A stretch of 64,000 nt of DNA from Sulfitobacter litoralis (GCF_900103185.1 NZ_FNJD01000012.1:49318-113317); one strand, 5' to 3'; numbered from the stretch's first letter, positions 8,535 to 19,784 are shown. A program made the numbers and translations. Notes: generated by a model from the letters alone, not told the origin.

Positions 8535-9433
8535 GCCGTCAGCCCTTCGGGTTCAGGCAGATCATGGGCGCGGCAGCAGGCGGTGACCGTATTGGCCAGC
8601 AGGCAAGCGATGGTCATCGGACCTACGCCGCCCGGCACCGGGGTGATCGCACCGGCCACCGCGACGCAGCTGTCAAAGTCGACATCCCCCACCAGACGGG
8701 TCTTGCCTTCGCCCCGCTCTGGCGCGTCCAAGCGGTTGATGCCTACGTCGATGACGGTCGCGCCCGGTTTGATCCAGTCGCCGGGCACCATCTCGGGTCG
8801 GCCCACGGCCGCAATCACGATGTCAGCGCGGCGCACGACGGCGGCGAGGTCCTTGGTCCGTGAATGGGCAATGGTGACGGTGCAGCTGTCGTTCAGCAGA
8901 AGCTGTGCCATCGGCTTACCGACGATATTGCTGCGCCCGATCACGACCGCATCCATCCCTGACAGGCTGCCGTGGTGGTCGCGCAGCATCATCAGACAGC
9001 CAAGCGGCGTGCAGGGCACCATGGACTTCTGTCCTGTACCCAAAAACCCTACATTCGAGATATGAAACCCGTCGACATCTTTGGCCGGATCAATCGCGCT
9101 GATCACAAGGTCTTCGTTCAGGTGATCGGGCAAGGGCAGCTGAACGAGAATGCCGTGGATCGTATCATCGTTGTTCAGGGCGTCGATCAGGGACAGCAGT
9201 TCCGCCTCTGATGTTGTGTCCTCAAGCCGGTGTTCGACCGACTTCATGCCCACTTCCTTGGTCATCTTGCCCTTGGATTTGACATAGACCTCTGAGGCGG
9301 GATCGGCACCGACCAACACCACAGCCAGCCCCGGCGTGATCCCATGATCGTCCTTCAGCCGCGTGACATGCTGGGCGACCTGCCCCCGCACCTGTGCTGC
9401 AAATGCCTTGCCGTCGATGATCGTCGCTGTCAT
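8531..9433 (-). CDS. folD: FolD, methylenetetrahydrofolate dehydrogenase/cyclohydrolase
   Basis: A 300-residue bifunctional enzyme that converts 5,10-methylene-THF to 10-formyl-THF in two steps, using NADP. The catalytic Tyr50-xxx-Lys54 is visible in EVYVKSKGK, followed by the folate-site signature [10 protein letters not shown] and PCTPLGC, then the Rossmann dinucleotide loop [11 protein letters not shown]. The end signature [10 protein letters not shown] is intact. It lies 94 nt downstream of fhs on the same strand, so formate activation and formyl/methylene interconversion are encoded together. Confidence 0.95.
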   Translation of the reverse strand: MTATIIDGKAFAAQVRGQVAQHVTRLKDDHGITPGLAVVLVGADPASEVYVKSKGKMTKEVGMKSVEHRLEDTTSEAELLSLIDALNNDDTIHGILVQLPLPDHLNEDLVISAIDPAKDVDGFHISNVGFLGTGQKSMVPCTPLGCLMMLRDHHGSLSGMDAVVIGRSNIVGKPMAQLLLNDSCTVTIAHSRTKDLAAVVRRADIVIAAVGRPEMVPGDWIKPGATVIDVGINRLDAPERGEGKTRLVGDVDFDSCVAVAGAITPVPGGVGPMTIACLLANTVTACCRAHDLPEPEGLTA

Positions 9434-9527
9434 AGGGACCGTCCTTTGTCTGTAGGGGCGCTGGTATCACCTGCCACAGCAGATGACGGCGCGAAGGGGC
9501 GACCCTCCGCGCCCTGTTCATACGCGC

Positions 9528-11204
9528 TTAGAACAGACCTTCAACATCGCCGATGTCATTAAGGCGAATATTTTCAGCAGAAGGCACCCGTGGCAGGCCC
9601 GGCATGGTCATGATCTCGCCGCAGATCGCCACGACAAAGCCGGCACCCGCGGACAGACGGACTTCGCGCACGGGGATGGTAAAGCCGGTTGGCGCACCGC
9701 GGGCTTCGGGGTCGGTGGTGAAACTGTATTGCGTCTTGGCCATACAGACCGGCAGATCGCCATAGCCCTGCTCTTCCCAGTCCTTCAGCTGATTGAGGAT
9801 TTTCTGGTCCATGACCGCCGCGTCGGCACGGTAGATCTTTGTGGCGATCGTGTTGATCTTTTCGGCCAGCGGCATCGCGTCGGGATACAGCGTGGTGAAA
9901 TTCGATTGCCCCTTCTCGATCGTCTCGACGACCTTTTGCGCCAGATCAGCGGACCCTGCGCTGCCCAATTCCCAATGGCGTGACAGCACGGCCTCGGAGC
10001 CTTGCGAAGCGACGTAGTCCTTGACCGCTTGCACCTCCGCCTCAGTATCCGTGACGAAATGGTTGATCGCGACAACGACGGGCACGCCAAAGGATTTCAG
10101 GTTCTCGATATGGCGGCCAAGGTTAGGGCAGCCGGCCTGCACCGCGTCGACGTTTTCAGCGCCCAGATCGGCCTTGGCCACGCCGCCGTTCATCTTCATC
10201 GCGCGCACGGTGGCCACGACCACGACACAGGACGGTGCAAGCCCCGCCTTGCGGCATTTGATGTTCAGGAATTTTTCAGCCCCCAGATCGGCCCCAAATC
10301 CGGCTTCGGTCACCACGTAATCTGCCAGTTTCAGCGCGGTGGTCGTCGCAATGACAGAGTTGCAGCCGTGGGCGATATTCGCAAAGGGACCGCCGTGCAC
10401 AAAGGCTGGGTTGTTTTCCAGCGTCTGCACAAGGTTCGGCTGCATCGCGTCTTTCAGCAGCACGGTCATCGCGCCGTCCGCCTTGAGATCGCTCGCATAG
10501 ATGGGTTTACGCTCGCGGGTGTAGGCTACGATCATATCGCCAAGACGCTTTTGCAGATCGCTCAGGTCTTTGGCCAGACAAAGGATCGCCATGACCTCGG
10601 ATGCGACAGTAATGTCGAAGCCCGTTTCGCGTGGGAACCCGTTAGAGACACCGCCCAGCGATGCCGTGATCTGACGCAGGGCGCGGTCATTCATGTCGAC
10701 GACGCGCCGCCAGACGACACGACGCAGATCGATCTCAAGCGCGTTGCCCCAGTAGATGTGGTTGTCGATCATCGCGCTCAGCAGATTGTGCGCCGAAGTG
10801 ATCGCGTGGAAGTCGCCCGTAAAGTGCAGGTTCATTTCTTCCATCGGAACGATTTGCGCATACCCGCCCCCCGCAGCACCGCCCTTCATGCCAAAGTTCG
10901 GCCCAAGCGATGCCTCGCGGATGCAGACAGCAGCATTCTTGCCGATGCGGTTCAGCCCGTCACCCAGACCAACAGTCGTGGTCGTCTTGCCCTCGCCCGC
11001 GGGGGTGGGGTTAATCGCTGTCACCAAGATCAGCTTGCCATCTGGCCGTTCCTGCACCGAGTTGATGAACTTCTGCGATACCTTTGCCTTGTCGTGGCCG
11101 TAGGGCAGCAGATCATCGCTGCTGATCCCCAGCTTTTGTCCGATCTCTTGGATGGGGCGTTTGCTGGCTTCGCGTGCGATTTGGATGTCGGATTTAAATG
11201 TCAT
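9528..11204 (-). CDS. fhs: Formate-tetrahydrofolate ligase
   Basis: A 558-residue enzyme that joins formate to THF with ATP, making 10-formyl-THF. The P-loop [12 protein letters not shown] lies at about residues 66-77, and the [11 protein letters not shown] signature typical of this family follows. The start [10 protein letters not shown] at 11204 gives the standard family length; an upstream in-frame codon would add nine unconserved residues. With FolD downstream it provides one-carbon units for purine and methyl synthesis, and in marine roseobacters it helps oxidise formate from methylated-compound breakdown. That link to the N-demethylation genes at 50-55 kb is inference. Confidence 0.95.
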   Translation of the reverse strand: MTFKSDIQIAREASKRPIQEIGQKLGISSDDLLPYGHDKAKVSQKFINSVQERPDGKLILVTAINPTPAGEGKTTTTVGLGDGLNRIGKNAAVCIREASLGPNFGMKGGAAGGGYAQIVPMEEMNLHFTGDFHAITSAHNLLSAMIDNHIYWGNALEIDLRRVVWRRVVDMNDRALRQITASLGGVSNGFPRETGFDITVASEVMAILCLAKDLSDLQKRLGDMIVAYTRERKPIYASDLKADGAMTVLLKDAMQPNLVQTLENNPAFVHGGPFANIAHGCNSVIATTTALKLADYVVTEAGFGADLGAEKFLNIKCRKAGLAPSCVVVVATVRAMKMNGGVAKADLGAENVDAVQAGCPNLGRHIENLKSFGVPVVVAINHFVTDTEAEVQAVKDYVASQGSEAVLSRHWELGSAGSADLAQKVVETIEKGQSNFTTLYPDAMPLAEKINTIATKIYRADAAVMDQKILNQLKDWEEQGYGDLPVCMAKTQYSFTTDPEARGAPTGFTIPVREVRLSAGAGFVVAICGEIMTMPGLPRVPSAENIRLNDIGDVEGLF

Positions 11205-11375
11205 ATATGCTCCCTGATGCGCCGTCGGCATTCTGTGTTTGTTATTGCCTCAATATGCCTGTGGGGCCATGGTCAGAGGGCGCAATTCCGACATATCCGG
11301 CTCTTGATGCGGCGAGACGGTCGGACGGGCTGCCGCTTTGCCCGCTGAGGGCGCGATGATACGCCGCAAACGGGC

Positions 11376-11957
11376 TTAGCCGTGCTGCCAGGCGGGTTGA
11401 TCGGGGATGAACAGGCGCAACGTATCCCCGACCCTCAGCAGCCCCTCGCGTTCGATCCAGGCGGTCACGCCCCGCCGGTTAGCAGCGGCAGTCTTGAACT
11501 TGGGGCCATGGCCTGGGCTGTCTTTTTCGATCTCGCGACCGGGCAACACGCAGGGGCGGTTTTCCGTATCGACGGTAATCGTCGCACCAGAGGTCGCTTG
11601 CAGCCGCGCATTGGGCGGCACATGGGTGAAATCGGGTATGCCCTTGATGACCATCGACGTGCCTAGGTGCACGGGGTCCAGTGCCTCCATCCCCATATCT
11701 GCGGCGATCAGGGCCATTTCTTCAGCAGACAGGATAGACAACTGGCGCACGTTCCGGATCTCGGTGCCCTTGGGATAGAGGTTCGTGACCCGCACGCAGG
11801 ACGCGCGGGTCAGCCCTGCGTGCACGTCATCCTCGAAACCAGCGTAGCTGGCAAAGGCCGCGTCGACGGGTTCTGCGCGGCGACCCTTGGCGAGTTTCGG
11901 CACCACGCCAAGCCACGTAATCGTAGCGGTAAATTTCGTTTCTTTCATCGTGGGCAT
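11376..11957 (-). CDS. MOSC domain protein
   Basis: A 193-residue protein of the MOSC (molybdenum cofactor sulfurase C-terminal) type. Recognisable pieces are VTNLYPKGTEIRNVRQLSIL and an ATSGATITVDTENRPC stretch; in this family a cysteine carries the sulfur or molybdenum ligand. The substrate is unknown. The ATG at 11957 is chosen because AAAGGA lies about 8 nt upstream; another ATG three codons on is possible. It begins downstream of the ftsH terminator, so it is probably transcribed on its own. Confidence 0.72.
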   Translation of the reverse strand: MPTMKETKFTATITWLGVVPKLAKGRRAEPVDAAFASYAGFEDDVHAGLTRASCVRVTNLYPKGTEIRNVRQLSILSAEEMALIAADMGMEALDPVHLGTSMVIKGIPDFTHVPPNARLQATSGATITVDTENRPCVLPGREIEKDSPGHGPKFKTAAANRRGVTAWIEREGLLRVGDTLRLFIPDQPAWQHG

Positions 11958-12012
11958 TGCGCACGTCCTTTGTGATGCGTTGTCGGCAATCTGCGCAAAG
12001 CTGCACAAAAAG

Positions 12013-12039
12013 AAAAGGCCCCGCGGGTGCGGGGCCTTT
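12013..12039 (-). terminator. Rho-independent terminator of ftsH
   Basis: Arms at 12014-12024 and 12029-12039 form a perfect 11-bp GC-rich stem with a GGGT loop. Read on the minus strand the stem is followed by TTTTCTTTTTG. It lies 33 nt after the ftsH stop and so closes the ruv-tol-ftsH run. Confidence 0.9.
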
Positions 12040-12071
12040 CGTTTCGTTCAAACTAACTCAGCGCGAAAGTG

Positions 12072-13988
12072 TCAAACGCTTGGCTCAGGCTCCATCCCGC
12101 TTGGCGGAGGCGTCTTCTTGCCTTTGGCCTTGGGGATCGCGGTCAGGCTTGGCTTGTCCATGCCGCTGGTGTCGTCGCCGTCGGGGTCTTGCGGCGGTTT
12201 GCCTTCCATGACGCGTTTGATCTCTTCGCCGGTAAGGGTTTCGTATTCCAGCAAGCCTTGTGCCAGACGTTCGAATTCTTCCTCATGGTCAGTGATCATT
12301 TTAAAGGCACGGTCGTAACCTTCGTCGATGATGCGCTTCACTTCGGATTCGATCAGTTCCTTGGTGGCCGCAGAAACGCTGAACCCACCTGCGCCGCCAT
12401 TGGCCTGATAACCGGCTGCTGCTTCGGAATAGTCGATGTTCCCGACCTTGTCCGACATGCCCATACGCATCACCATGCCGCGTGCCAGTTGGCTGGCCTG
12501 CATGATATCGCCCATCGGGCCGGAGGAGACAGTCTCAGCGCCGTACTTGAAGATTTCTGCCGCTTTGCCCGCCATGGTCATGGCGATCTTTTGTTCGGCT
12601 TCGTCCTTGAACATCTGTAGCTTGTCCATTTCGGGAAGGCTCATCACCATGCCCAAAGCACCGCCACGCGGAATGATCGTGGCCTTATAGACAGGGTCAC
12701 ATTTCGGCAGCTTGATCCCGACGATGGCGTGACCGGCTTCGTGGTAGGCGGTCTTTTCCTTCTGGTCCTGCGTCAGGACCATAGAGCGGCGTTCCGCCCC
12801 CATCATGATCTTGTCTTTGGCGGATTCGAAATCCATCATCGCGACAAAGCGACGACCCACGCGTGCCGCGGTCAGGGCGGCCTCGTTCACAAGGTTCGCC
12901 AGATCGGCACCAGAGAAGCCGGGCGTGCCGCGTGCGATAATGCGCAGGTCCACATCAGGCCCCAGCGGGGTTTTGCGAGCGTGCACCCCAAGAATCTTTT
13001 CGCGACCCTTGATGTCAGGGTTGCCCACGGTGACCTGACGGTCAAAGCGTCCCGGACGCAGCAAGGCAGGGTCCAGCACGTCTTTGCGGTTGGTCGCGGC
13101 GATGATGATCACGCCTTCGTTCGCCTCAAAGCCGTCCATTTCAACCAGCAGCTGGTTCAATGTCTGTTCGCGCTCGTCGTTGCCACCACCGTAGCCCGCG
13201 CCACGGGACCGGCCCACGGCATCGATTTCGTCGATGAAAACGATACACGGTGCGTTTTTCTTGGCCTGTTCGAACATGTCGCGCACGCGGGAGGCACCGA
13301 CACCGACGAACATCTCGACAAAGTCAGAACCAGAGATGGTGAAGAACGGCACACCCGCCTCACCCGCAATCGCGCGTGCCAGCAGTGTTTTACCGGTACC
13401 GGGAGGGCCCTCGAGCAAGGCACCTTTGGGGATCTTGCCGCCCAAACGGCTGAACTTTTGCGGGTTGCGCAGGAATTCAACGATCTCTTCCAGCTCTTCT
13501 TTGGCTTCGTCGATGCCCGCAACGTCGTCAAAGGTCACGCGACCATGCTTTTCGGTCAGCATCTTGGCCTTGGACTTGCCAAAGCCCATCGCCCCACCTT
13601 TGCCGCCGCCTTGCATGCGGTTCATGAAATAGATCCATACACCGATCAGCAGAAGGATCGGCAACAGCGACATCAGGAATGTCTGGAAACCGGACTGTTG
13701 CTGGGGTTCGGCGCGCACGGGAATGTCCTTGGACATCAGCAGGCTGGTGACTTCGGCGTCTTCGGGCCGGATCGTGACATAGTCACTGCCATCGGCACGG
13801 CGGAAACGAACTTGTTCGCCATCTAGCGTGACGTTGCGCACATCGCCTGCCTCTACAGCGGTCACAAATTCAGAATAGCTGATTTCGCGGCTTTGCATCC
13901 CGCCAGTCGAACCGCTGAACAGGTTGAACAGCGCCAAAACCAAAAGCATCAATACAACCCAAAAGGCGAGATTGCGCATATTACCCAA
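12072..13988 (-). CDS. ftsH: FtsH, ATP-dependent zinc metalloprotease
   Basis: A 638-residue membrane-anchored AAA protease that degrades misfolded membrane proteins and regulatory targets. Order of domains: TM helix at about residues 7-24, periplasmic region, second TM at about 105-122, AAA module with Walker A GPPGTGKT (about 192-199) and Walker [10 protein letters not shown], then the zinc-protease motif HEAGHA at about 416-421. The C-terminus is proline- and glycine-rich. It is last in the tol-pal-tilS run and followed by a strong terminator. Length and order are standard. Confidence 0.97.
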   Translation of the reverse strand: MGNMRNLAFWVVLMLLVLALFNLFSGSTGGMQSREISYSEFVTAVEAGDVRNVTLDGEQVRFRRADGSDYVTIRPEDAEVTSLLMSKDIPVRAEPQQQSGFQTFLMSLLPILLLIGVWIYFMNRMQGGGKGGAMGFGKSKAKMLTEKHGRVTFDDVAGIDEAKEELEEIVEFLRNPQKFSRLGGKIPKGALLEGPPGTGKTLLARAIAGEAGVPFFTISGSDFVEMFVGVGASRVRDMFEQAKKNAPCIVFIDEIDAVGRSRGAGYGGGNDEREQTLNQLLVEMDGFEANEGVIIIAATNRKDVLDPALLRPGRFDRQVTVGNPDIKGREKILGVHARKTPLGPDVDLRIIARGTPGFSGADLANLVNEAALTAARVGRRFVAMMDFESAKDKIMMGAERRSMVLTQDQKEKTAYHEAGHAIVGIKLPKCDPVYKATIIPRGGALGMVMSLPEMDKLQMFKDEAEQKIAMTMAGKAAEIFKYGAETVSSGPMGDIMQASQLARGMVMRMGMSDKVGNIDYSEAAAGYQANGGAGGFSVSAATKELIESEVKRIIDEGYDRAFKMITDHEEEFERLAQGLLEYETLTGEEIKRVMEGKPPQDPDGDDTSGMDKPSLTAIPKAKGKKTPPPSGMEPEPSV

Positions 13989-14066
13989 AGGAAAGTCTCC
14001 TACATCCGGGGGACGGCACCAAACACAGCGCCCTATGTCTGTAAGATAGACACGATCGGCACATGT

Positions 14067-15326
14067 TCAATGCGTCATATGTGCGGCGAAAAAAGCATCT
14101 TCACCGCGTTCGAGCACTGCTTGCCAGTTTTGCGACCCACCGACAAGGGGGGCAGCGACCAGTTCCACGCCCTGCCACACCGCCGGAGAGGACAATAGCA
14201 CCCCTCGCGGCACCGCCAGATCGCGCCAATTCGCAAAGTGGTGCAACCCTTCTGCACCTAAGGGCCTAATGATGGTCTGGTCCGTAGGGGATGACATGCC
14301 CGTGCAAGGCTTCATGCGCCAGCGCCCATCCCAAAGCGTATTAGCAGGGCAACTGAGCGCACGCACAACCTGCAACTCTCTGAAAATCCAAAGTTTATCG
14401 CCCTTTAAGCGCAATTCGCAGCCCTGTACCGTCGCCGCCCCTGCTGCCAAAAGCGCTGCCATCACGTCGGCCAAGGCGCTGCTGCGGGGGGCGTAGGGTG
14501 CCCCGTTGACCCAAGCGATAGCATGCGTGACCAGACGGCGGCGGGTCTCTGTTGGAAGGTCGCGCAAACCCTGCCATTCGATTGCCACCGCGCCACACTC
14601 TATTGTGGCAAGGGCACGTGCAGCGGCGCACATCTGCACATCAAGCGCCCTGCGGGCATCCGAAAGGTTACCCGAGACATCAGCGAGTGCTGCAGAATCA
14701 ACGCCCAATTCGGTTAATACGGCAAGCGCCTTGCGGATGCGGACCCGCGCGTAACTGTCGTCTTCATTGCTTGGGTCTTCAGCCCACGCGATCCCGCGCT
14801 GCCTGAGAAAATCGCGCAAATCATCCCGCCGTGCGTCCAAAAGGGGCCTGTGCCAGCGCATGCCGTGGCGGTCAAAGACGGCAGGCATCCCCGACAACCC
14901 GTCGACCCCTGCACGTCGGCCCAAACGCATCACGAATGTCTCGGCCTGATCGTCAGCCGTGTGGCCGATGCAAACGGCACCGATACCATGCCCACGCGCC
15001 CAATCAGCCAGCAGCTGGTACCGAGCTTTGCGGGCTTCGTTCTGGAGATTTCCGCTGCCGTCCCAATCTGACCACCGCAGTGTTTCATGGGAAACGCCAA
15101 GCGCGTCGCATTGATCGGCAACCATCGCGGCCTCTGCGGCGGCTTCGGGGCGCAGGCCGTGGTCGACAGTGGCCGCGAAAAGGGGAATGCCCCGCGGGGC
15201 AGCATAGTCATGCAACAGATGCAAAAGCGCAATTGAATCGCCGCCCCCCGACACCGCCACACCAAGGGCGGCGGGCGGCGCGGGATCAAAGCTGGCGGCG
15301 ATCCTTTCCGCCAACCCGACAGTCAT
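14067..15326 (-). CDS. tilS: TilS, tRNA(Ile)-lysidine synthase
   Basis: A 419-residue PP-loop ATPase that converts the wobble cytidine of the CAU-anticodon tRNA-Ile to lysidine, changing its charging from Met to Ile. The PP-loop SGGGDS is at residues 26-31, and HTADDQAETFVMRL is the second conserved block. The frame remains open upstream into cpoB, but MTVGLAERIAAS at 15326 is the natural start because the P-loop then sits at the usual distance. It begins 4 nt after the cpoB stop, so it is translationally linked. Confidence 0.92.
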   Translation of the reverse strand: MTVGLAERIAASFDPAPPAALGVAVSGGGDSIALLHLLHDYAAPRGIPLFAATVDHGLRPEAAAEAAMVADQCDALGVSHETLRWSDWDGSGNLQNEARKARYQLLADWARGHGIGAVCIGHTADDQAETFVMRLGRRAGVDGLSGMPAVFDRHGMRWHRPLLDARRDDLRDFLRQRGIAWAEDPSNEDDSYARVRIRKALAVLTELGVDSAALADVSGNLSDARRALDVQMCAAARALATIECGAVAIEWQGLRDLPTETRRRLVTHAIAWVNGAPYAPRSSALADVMAALLAAGAATVQGCELRLKGDKLWIFRELQVVRALSCPANTLWDGRWRMKPCTGMSSPTDQTIIRPLGAEGLHHFANWRDLAVPRGVLLSSPAVWQGVELVAAPLVGGSQNWQAVLERGEDAFFAAHMTH

Positions 15327-15330
15327 AAGA

Positions 15331-16182
15331 TCACTGGCAGGCAAGCACGCTGCGTTCGGATTGGGCTTGGGCGACGAAGGGGCTCGTTGGGAAACGGGAC
15401 GCGACTTCGCCAAGCGTAACACAGGCTTCTTGGGTTTGACCCAATGCGCCAAGGGAACTGCCAAGCTGGTACAGCGCCTCTGCCGCGACGGGGCCGTTTG
15501 GATCGGTGCTAAAGCTCGCAAGATAGGCCCGAGCAGCTTCGCGCGTGTCGCCTAACCCGTCCAAAGCATCGCCGCGCCGCAGATCGGCCTCGGGGCCTAG
15601 CGGCCCGCCTGGGTAGGTCTGATTAAAGGCCGCAAACTGGTCCGCGGCGGTGCGAAAGTCACCGTCAGCGAGCGCCGCCTTCGCCCGCTCAAAGTCTGTT
15701 TTCTCACCGACAGCAAGTTCCGCGGTGTTGGTTGTGGTAGAGTTGGAGGTCAAAGGATCAACCGGTGCCGGCACGGGCGTGGCCGGTGCCATAGTCGCAG
15801 GCATCTCGCCCCCGCCAAGGGTAGAGGTCTGACCAAGGTTCCCGACGTCACCGCCTTCTAGTTCGACGAGCCGGAATTCCAGATCACCGATCCGGTTGGT
15901 CCCATCTGTGACCACCCGGTTAATCTGGTTTTCCAGCTCTTCTGTTTTAGAGGTCAGGCGTTGCAGTTCGCTTTCCATTGCGTTGACACGCTCAAGCACC
16001 GATCCACCCGTAACCGCAACGCTTGCGCTGCCACTAGTAGAAAGTTCCCGGCGCAGTTTTTGCACCTCGACGTTCAGCACAGTCAGTTCCTGACGCACAT
16101 CCGCCAAAGTCTGCGCGTCCTGCGCTTGCGCTGTCACCGGCCCAAAGGCCAGCCCAAGCGCGACAATCAAAGCAAACCGCAT
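15331..16182 (-). CDS. cpoB: CpoB/YbgF, Tol-Pal associated periplasmic protein
   Basis: A 283-residue exported protein. The signal peptide ends with an AQA site near residue 20. A heptad-rich coiled coil follows (LADVRQELTVLNVEVQKLRRE), then a linker rich in Thr, Pro and Ala, then TPR repeats to the C-terminus beginning near FERAKAALADGDFRTAADQF. In E. coli CpoB links peptidoglycan synthesis by PBP1B to Tol-driven outer-membrane constriction. It lies between pal and tilS as expected. Confidence 0.9.
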   Translation of the reverse strand: MRFALIVALGLAFGPVTAQAQDAQTLADVRQELTVLNVEVQKLRRELSTSGSASVAVTGGSVLERVNAMESELQRLTSKTEELENQINRVVTDGTNRIGDLEFRLVELEGGDVGNLGQTSTLGGGEMPATMAPATPVPAPVDPLTSNSTTTNTAELAVGEKTDFERAKAALADGDFRTAADQFAAFNQTYPGGPLGPEADLRRGDALDGLGDTREAARAYLASFSTDPNGPVAAEALYQLGSSLGALGQTQEACVTLGEVASRFPTSPFVAQAQSERSVLACQ

Positions 16183-16210
16183 ATTAAATTCCTAACCTAA
16201 CGTAGACGAC

Positions 16211-16735
16211 TTAGCTGGTCAGACCGCCCGCAAGTACGGTCACGGCCCGACGGTTCTTGGCATAGCAGGCCTCGTTCGAACAAATCTCGATCGGACGTTC
16301 CTTACCATAGCTTACAACGCGCAGACGGCTGGCTGCGATCCCGCGAGAGAGCAAATATTCGCGCGCAGCATTGGCCCGGCGTGCCCCAAGCGCAAGGTTG
16401 TATTCCCGCGTGCCCTGCTCGTCCGCGTGACCTTCGATCACGGCCTGATAGTCGGTGTTGGTGTTCAACCAAGCGGCCTGACCGTCCAGCGTCGCCTGTC
16501 CTTCGGGGGTCAGGGTAGATTGGTCGATCAAGAACAAGACGCGGTCACCGATGGCTTGTTGGAAATATGCGGTGGACGCAGGGTCGTTCACGCTGCCAGG
16601 AACGATGCCCCCGTTGAGGCCCGCGCCGTTCGCGGCCCCGTTGTTCATGCCGTCCGCACCAAAGCGGTCAGGGTTGGTACAGGCCGAAACGGCCAGGGCT
16701 GCGATCAATAGAGTTGCGGTAAGAATGCGGTTCAT
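16211..16735 (-). CDS. pal: Pal, peptidoglycan-associated lipoprotein
   Basis: A 174-residue outer-membrane lipoprotein. The lipobox AVSAC gives Cys19. A flexible Asn/Gly-rich linker is followed by an OmpA-like peptidoglycan-binding domain from about residue 65, with GHADEQGTREYNLALGARRA and SYGKERPIE as the conserved blocks. Pal binds TolB or peptidoglycan and pulls the outer membrane in during division. The start MNRILTAT at 16735 is chosen because it places the signal peptide correctly; the longer frame upstream would bury it. Confidence 0.95.
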   Translation of the reverse strand: MNRILTATLLIAALAVSACTNPDRFGADGMNNGAANGAGLNGGIVPGSVNDPASTAYFQQAIGDRVLFLIDQSTLTPEGQATLDGQAAWLNTNTDYQAVIEGHADEQGTREYNLALGARRANAAREYLLSRGIAASRLRVVSYGKERPIEICSNEACYAKNRRAVTVLAGGLTS

Positions 16736-16834
16736 GGACTTTGCCTTTTTGACGATAGCATTTTGTGTGTCAGTTGTGACGGTGGTACCACAGCGCCTTG
16801 GCATTGGGAAACACCAAGGCACTATGGCTCATTT

Positions 16835-18157
16835 TTACTTCTGAAGCGGCGACCAAGATGGATCGGAGCCGCCCTCTTGGGTGCGCACAGGCTTGAGGTT
16901 CCGGCCAGAGATATCGACCGAATACAGCGACGACGCTCCGCCTGCCCCTTGGGTTTCGCGCGCAAACATAATGACCCGTCCGTTTGGTGCCCATGTCGGG
17001 CCCTCATCCAGGAAGGACGCGGTCAGCAGACGTTCCTCGGACCCGTCCAAACGCATCACACCAATGTGGAACCGGCCCTTGTTCTGCTTGGTAAAGGCCA
17101 CCAGATCGCCGCGCGGCGACCAGACCGGCGTGCCATACCGCCCTTCGCCGAACGAGATCCGCGTCGCCTCCCCGCCTGACGCAGGCATGACGTAAAGCTG
17201 CTGCGACCCGGAACGATCGCTCTCGAACACAATCCGGCTGCCGTCGGGCGAATAGCTGGGTGCGGTTTCAATCGCGGGCGTATTGGTCAGACGGGTCGAT
17301 TGGCCGGTGCCGATATCCATCGTAAAGATATCCGTGTTCCCGCCTTGGGTCAGCGAATAGACCACGGTATTCCCGGACGGAGAGAACCGCGGCGCAAAGC
17401 TCATGGTGCCTTCGGCGCTTTCCAGCACGCGGCGCTGCACCGATCCGATGTCCAACACATAGATCCGCGGAAAGCCGCTTTCATAGCTGGTGTACAAAAT
17501 ACGATCCCCCGACGGCGAGAACCGCGGTGCCAGCACGATGGACGAGCTGTCCGTCAGATAGCGCACATTGGCCCCATCATAATCCATTACAGCCAGACGT
17601 TTCGCGCGGTCATCCTTGGGGCCCGTTTCCGAGACATAGACGACGCGGCTGTCGAAATAGCCGCCCTCGCCGGTGATGCGCGAATAGACAGCGTCCGCCA
17701 CCTTATGCGCCATCCTGCGCCAGCCATCGACAGTCCCCGCAAATTGCAGACCCGATCCCAGTTCGGCACCGGAAAACACATCATACAAACGGAACTTCAC
17801 GTTCAGCGTATTGCCCGACACGCTGACGGCACCGGTGATCAGCGCTTGCGCGTTGATCGCCTTCCAGTCGGCGTATTGGATTGGCGCGTTAAAATCGCTC
17901 ACGGTCGAAATATAGGCGCTGGCTGGCACTTCGCGGAACAGACCGGAGCCAACAAGATCCTCGGACACGACACGCGCCAGATCGACCGCCATCTGCCCTG
18001 CGTCACCGCTTTCGGGCTGAAAGCTGGGCACGGCAAAGGGCAAGGGTTCAATGACACCTTCGGTAATCTCGATCCGCAAAGGTCCGTCCTGCGCCTGCGC
18101 AACCGAGGCAACACCGCCGATAAGCGCGAGACATATGCTCAGAATTCGTACAATCAT
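16835..18157 (-). CDS. tolB: TolB, periplasmic beta-propeller of the Tol-Pal system
   Basis: A 440-residue exported protein with a signal peptide (AQA near residue 22), an N-terminal alpha/beta domain and a C-terminal propeller built from WD40-like PD40 repeats. Repeats with [36 protein letters not shown] and [12 protein letters not shown] are visible. TolB shuttles between Pal and TolA. Its start overlaps the tolA stop by 4 nt (ATGA), as part of the tolQRAB-pal operon. Confidence 0.96.
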   Translation of the reverse strand: MIVRILSICLALIGGVASVAQAQDGPLRIEITEGVIEPLPFAVPSFQPESGDAGQMAVDLARVVSEDLVGSGLFREVPASAYISTVSDFNAPIQYADWKAINAQALITGAVSVSGNTLNVKFRLYDVFSGAELGSGLQFAGTVDGWRRMAHKVADAVYSRITGEGGYFDSRVVYVSETGPKDDRAKRLAVMDYDGANVRYLTDSSSIVLAPRFSPSGDRILYTSYESGFPRIYVLDIGSVQRRVLESAEGTMSFAPRFSPSGNTVVYSLTQGGNTDIFTMDIGTGQSTRLTNTPAIETAPSYSPDGSRIVFESDRSGSQQLYVMPASGGEATRISFGEGRYGTPVWSPRGDLVAFTKQNKGRFHIGVMRLDGSEERLLTASFLDEGPTWAPNGRVIMFARETQGAGGASSLYSVDISGRNLKPVRTQEGGSDPSWSPLQK

Positions 18158-19299
18158 TTGATGCGCATCCTTTCAGGATTAAAGGTCATCTCAATATTCT
18201 GCCATTGACCGAATTTTTCTACAGGAAGCTGGTAGCCGCGCGCACCACAGCGGATAATCGCCCGCCGTGCAGCTTCGAATGCCTGATCGGCGGCCCCCTG
18301 CGCCCCGCCTGAACTGCTGGTCAGCTTGATCGAATTGGTCTGTGGCGTGCCATCCTGATTCATGGCGACGCTTACCACAACAGTAGTGCGCAATGCCTCC
18401 GAGGAAAGCGAACCGACGTTCCAGCACGAAGATACCGCCACGCGCAGCGATTCCTTCTCGCCCGCAGACAAGGGCGGACCGGATGGGGCCGACGGCGCGG
18501 GTGACGCGTCAGGTGTGCCCATGGCTTCTGCGAGCGCTGCCGCCACGGCGTCTTTGTCCGTTGTCGGCTCGGGCTTGGGGGCCTCGGGCTTAGGCGTTTC
18601 CGGTTTTGGGGTTGCAGGCTTGGGCGTTTCTGGCTTCGGCGTCTCGACAGGTTTCTCCGCCACCTGCGGCGCGGGTGGTGTCGGGCGACGTGCGGGTGGG
18701 CGGGCCGATTGATTCGGCGACGCTTTAGGTGCTTCCGCGGCTTCGGTCACGATCTGTGTCGTCGCCTCCTCGGGAGCGGTGGCTTCTTGCGCTTCTTCCA
18801 CGACCTTCTCTGCCGGTGCGTCCGGTGTCGCCGCTTCGCGCAGAACTTCATCGGTGCGTGCCTCGGGATCCGGAGCCTCGACGGGTTCAGGGGCCACACG
18901 CTCTACGGGGCGCGGCACGGCGACGGGGGCCTCTTCAGGTGCGAGAACGGCGACATCTGCCGGCGGCTCGGGCAGTTCCGGTGCCTGCTCGCTCACCTCT
19001 TCAGAGGGCGGCGGCGCGACGGGTTCCGGCACGGGCTCTGGTTCGGGCGCAGGCTCCGGCTCGGGTTCAGGGGTGGGTTCCGGCTCGGGTGCAGGTTCGG
19101 GTTCGGGCGCAGGCTTCGCTGCTGCCTCTGCCTGCGCAGACTGCGCTGCAGCGACCATCTCGTCATATTGCGCGGCCGAAATGACCGAAACTTCCGGCAT
19201 CTCCACAGGTTCGGTGCGCGAGGTAAAAATATTACCCAGCAACAGCCAGCCAATGAGCCCCAGGTGACCCGCGCCAGAGATGTAATGCCCCTTGTGCAT
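18154..19299 (-). CDS. tolA: TolA-like energy transducer
   Basis: A 381-residue protein with a single N-terminal membrane helix ([12 protein letters not shown]), a long middle region rich in Pro, Glu, Ala and Lys, and a folded C-terminal TonB/TolA-like domain of about 100 residues starting near [16 protein letters not shown]. The middle contains a run of PE/PA pairs (about residues 62-94) and five PKPxT-type units (DNA 18566-18652). It spans the periplasm and links TolQR to TolB-Pal. Position between tolR and tolB secures the call even though the spacer is not the helical one of E. coli. Confidence 0.93.
   Translation of the reverse strand: MHKGHYISGAGHLGLIGWLLLGNIFTSRTEPVEMPEVSVISAAQYDEMVAAAQSAQAEAAAKPAPEPEPAPEPEPTPEPEPEPAPEPEPVPEPVAPPPSEEVSEQAPELPEPPADVAVLAPEEAPVAVPRPVERVAPEPVEAPDPEARTDEVLREAATPDAPAEKVVEEAQEATAPEEATTQIVTEAAEAPKASPNQSARPPARRPTPPAPQVAEKPVETPKPETPKPATPKPETPKPEAPKPEPTTDKDAVAAALAEAMGTPDASPAPSAPSGPPLSAGEKESLRVAVSSCWNVGSLSSEALRTTVVVSVAMNQDGTPQTNSIKLTSSSGGAQGAADQAFEAARRAIIRCGARGYQLPVEKFGQWQNIEMTFNPERMRIK
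18566..19117. repeat. Low-complexity Pro-Glu / Pro-Lys coding repeats in tolA
   Basis: Two short-period coding repeats. At 19017-19117 a 6-bp unit coding for Pro-Glu or Pro-Ala recurs. At 18566-18652 a 15-bp unit coding for PKPET or a close variant occurs about five times. Both give an extended, rigid spacer, and copy number could vary by slippage between strains. Confidence 0.8.
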
Positions 19300-19301
19300 A
19301 C

Positions 19302-19781
19302 TTACCCGCCTGACGCGCCTGTGCCGTCCAACTTTGGTCCGCCGGTTTCAGTGACCAGACCAATGTTGCTAAAGCCACCTGCGTTCAACGCGCCCATGAC
19401 TTCCATGATCGACGCATAAGGCACAGTCCCGTCAGCCCGCAGAAACACGCGGTCGCTGGCACGCTCTGCCGAAATGGCACGCAGCTTGGACACCAGATCA
19501 TCGCGGCCGGTTTCGGTCTTCTGTATCTGCACAGAGCCGTCCGCGAGAACGGTCACCGTTAAAGGCTCCTCCTGCTCGGACGGCAGGGCCGTTGCCGCCG
19601 TCTTGGGCAGTTCAACCGGCACACCGACCGTCAACAAAGGCGCCGCGACCATAAAGATAATCAAGAGCACCAACATCACGTCAACAAACGGCGTGATGTT
19701 AATCTCTGCCATCGGCTGCGCCCGACCGCGACGGCGGCCACGGCCACCCCCGCCTTGTTTTTTCATCACACCACCTGCCAT
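19302..19781 (-). CDS. tolR: TolR/ExbD-family protein
   Basis: A 159-residue inner-membrane protein with one membrane helix. The signature INITPFVDVMLVLLIIFMV carries the conserved proton-path aspartate. The N-terminal tail is very basic (RGRRRGRAQP) and cytoplasmic, and the rest is periplasmic. With TolQ it forms the proton-driven motor that energises TolA. It starts 3 nt after the tolQ stop and ends 2 nt before tolA. Confidence 0.95.
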   Translation of the reverse strand: MAGGVMKKQGGGGRGRRRGRAQPMAEINITPFVDVMLVLLIIFMVAAPLLTVGVPVELPKTAATALPSEQEEPLTVTVLADGSVQIQKTETGRDDLVSKLRAISAERASDRVFLRADGTVPYASIMEVMGALNAGGFSNIGLVTETGGPKLDGTGASGG

Positions 19782-19784
19782 GGC

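Noticed and set aside
10002..11348. Long open frame on the plus strand opposite fhs
   Set aside because: It mirrors the codon pattern of fhs, has no recognisable motif and no ribosome-binding site. High-GC coding DNA often leaves open frames on the other strand.
11205..11375. Riboswitch in front of fhs
   Set aside because: The leader has some GC-rich self-complementarity (for example CGGGC at 11327-11331 with GCCCG at 11341-11345), but no known folate or SAM riboswitch core could be recognised by eye.
12729..13826. Open frame opposite ftsH
   Set aside because: Antisense to conserved FtsH motifs, no homology-like features.
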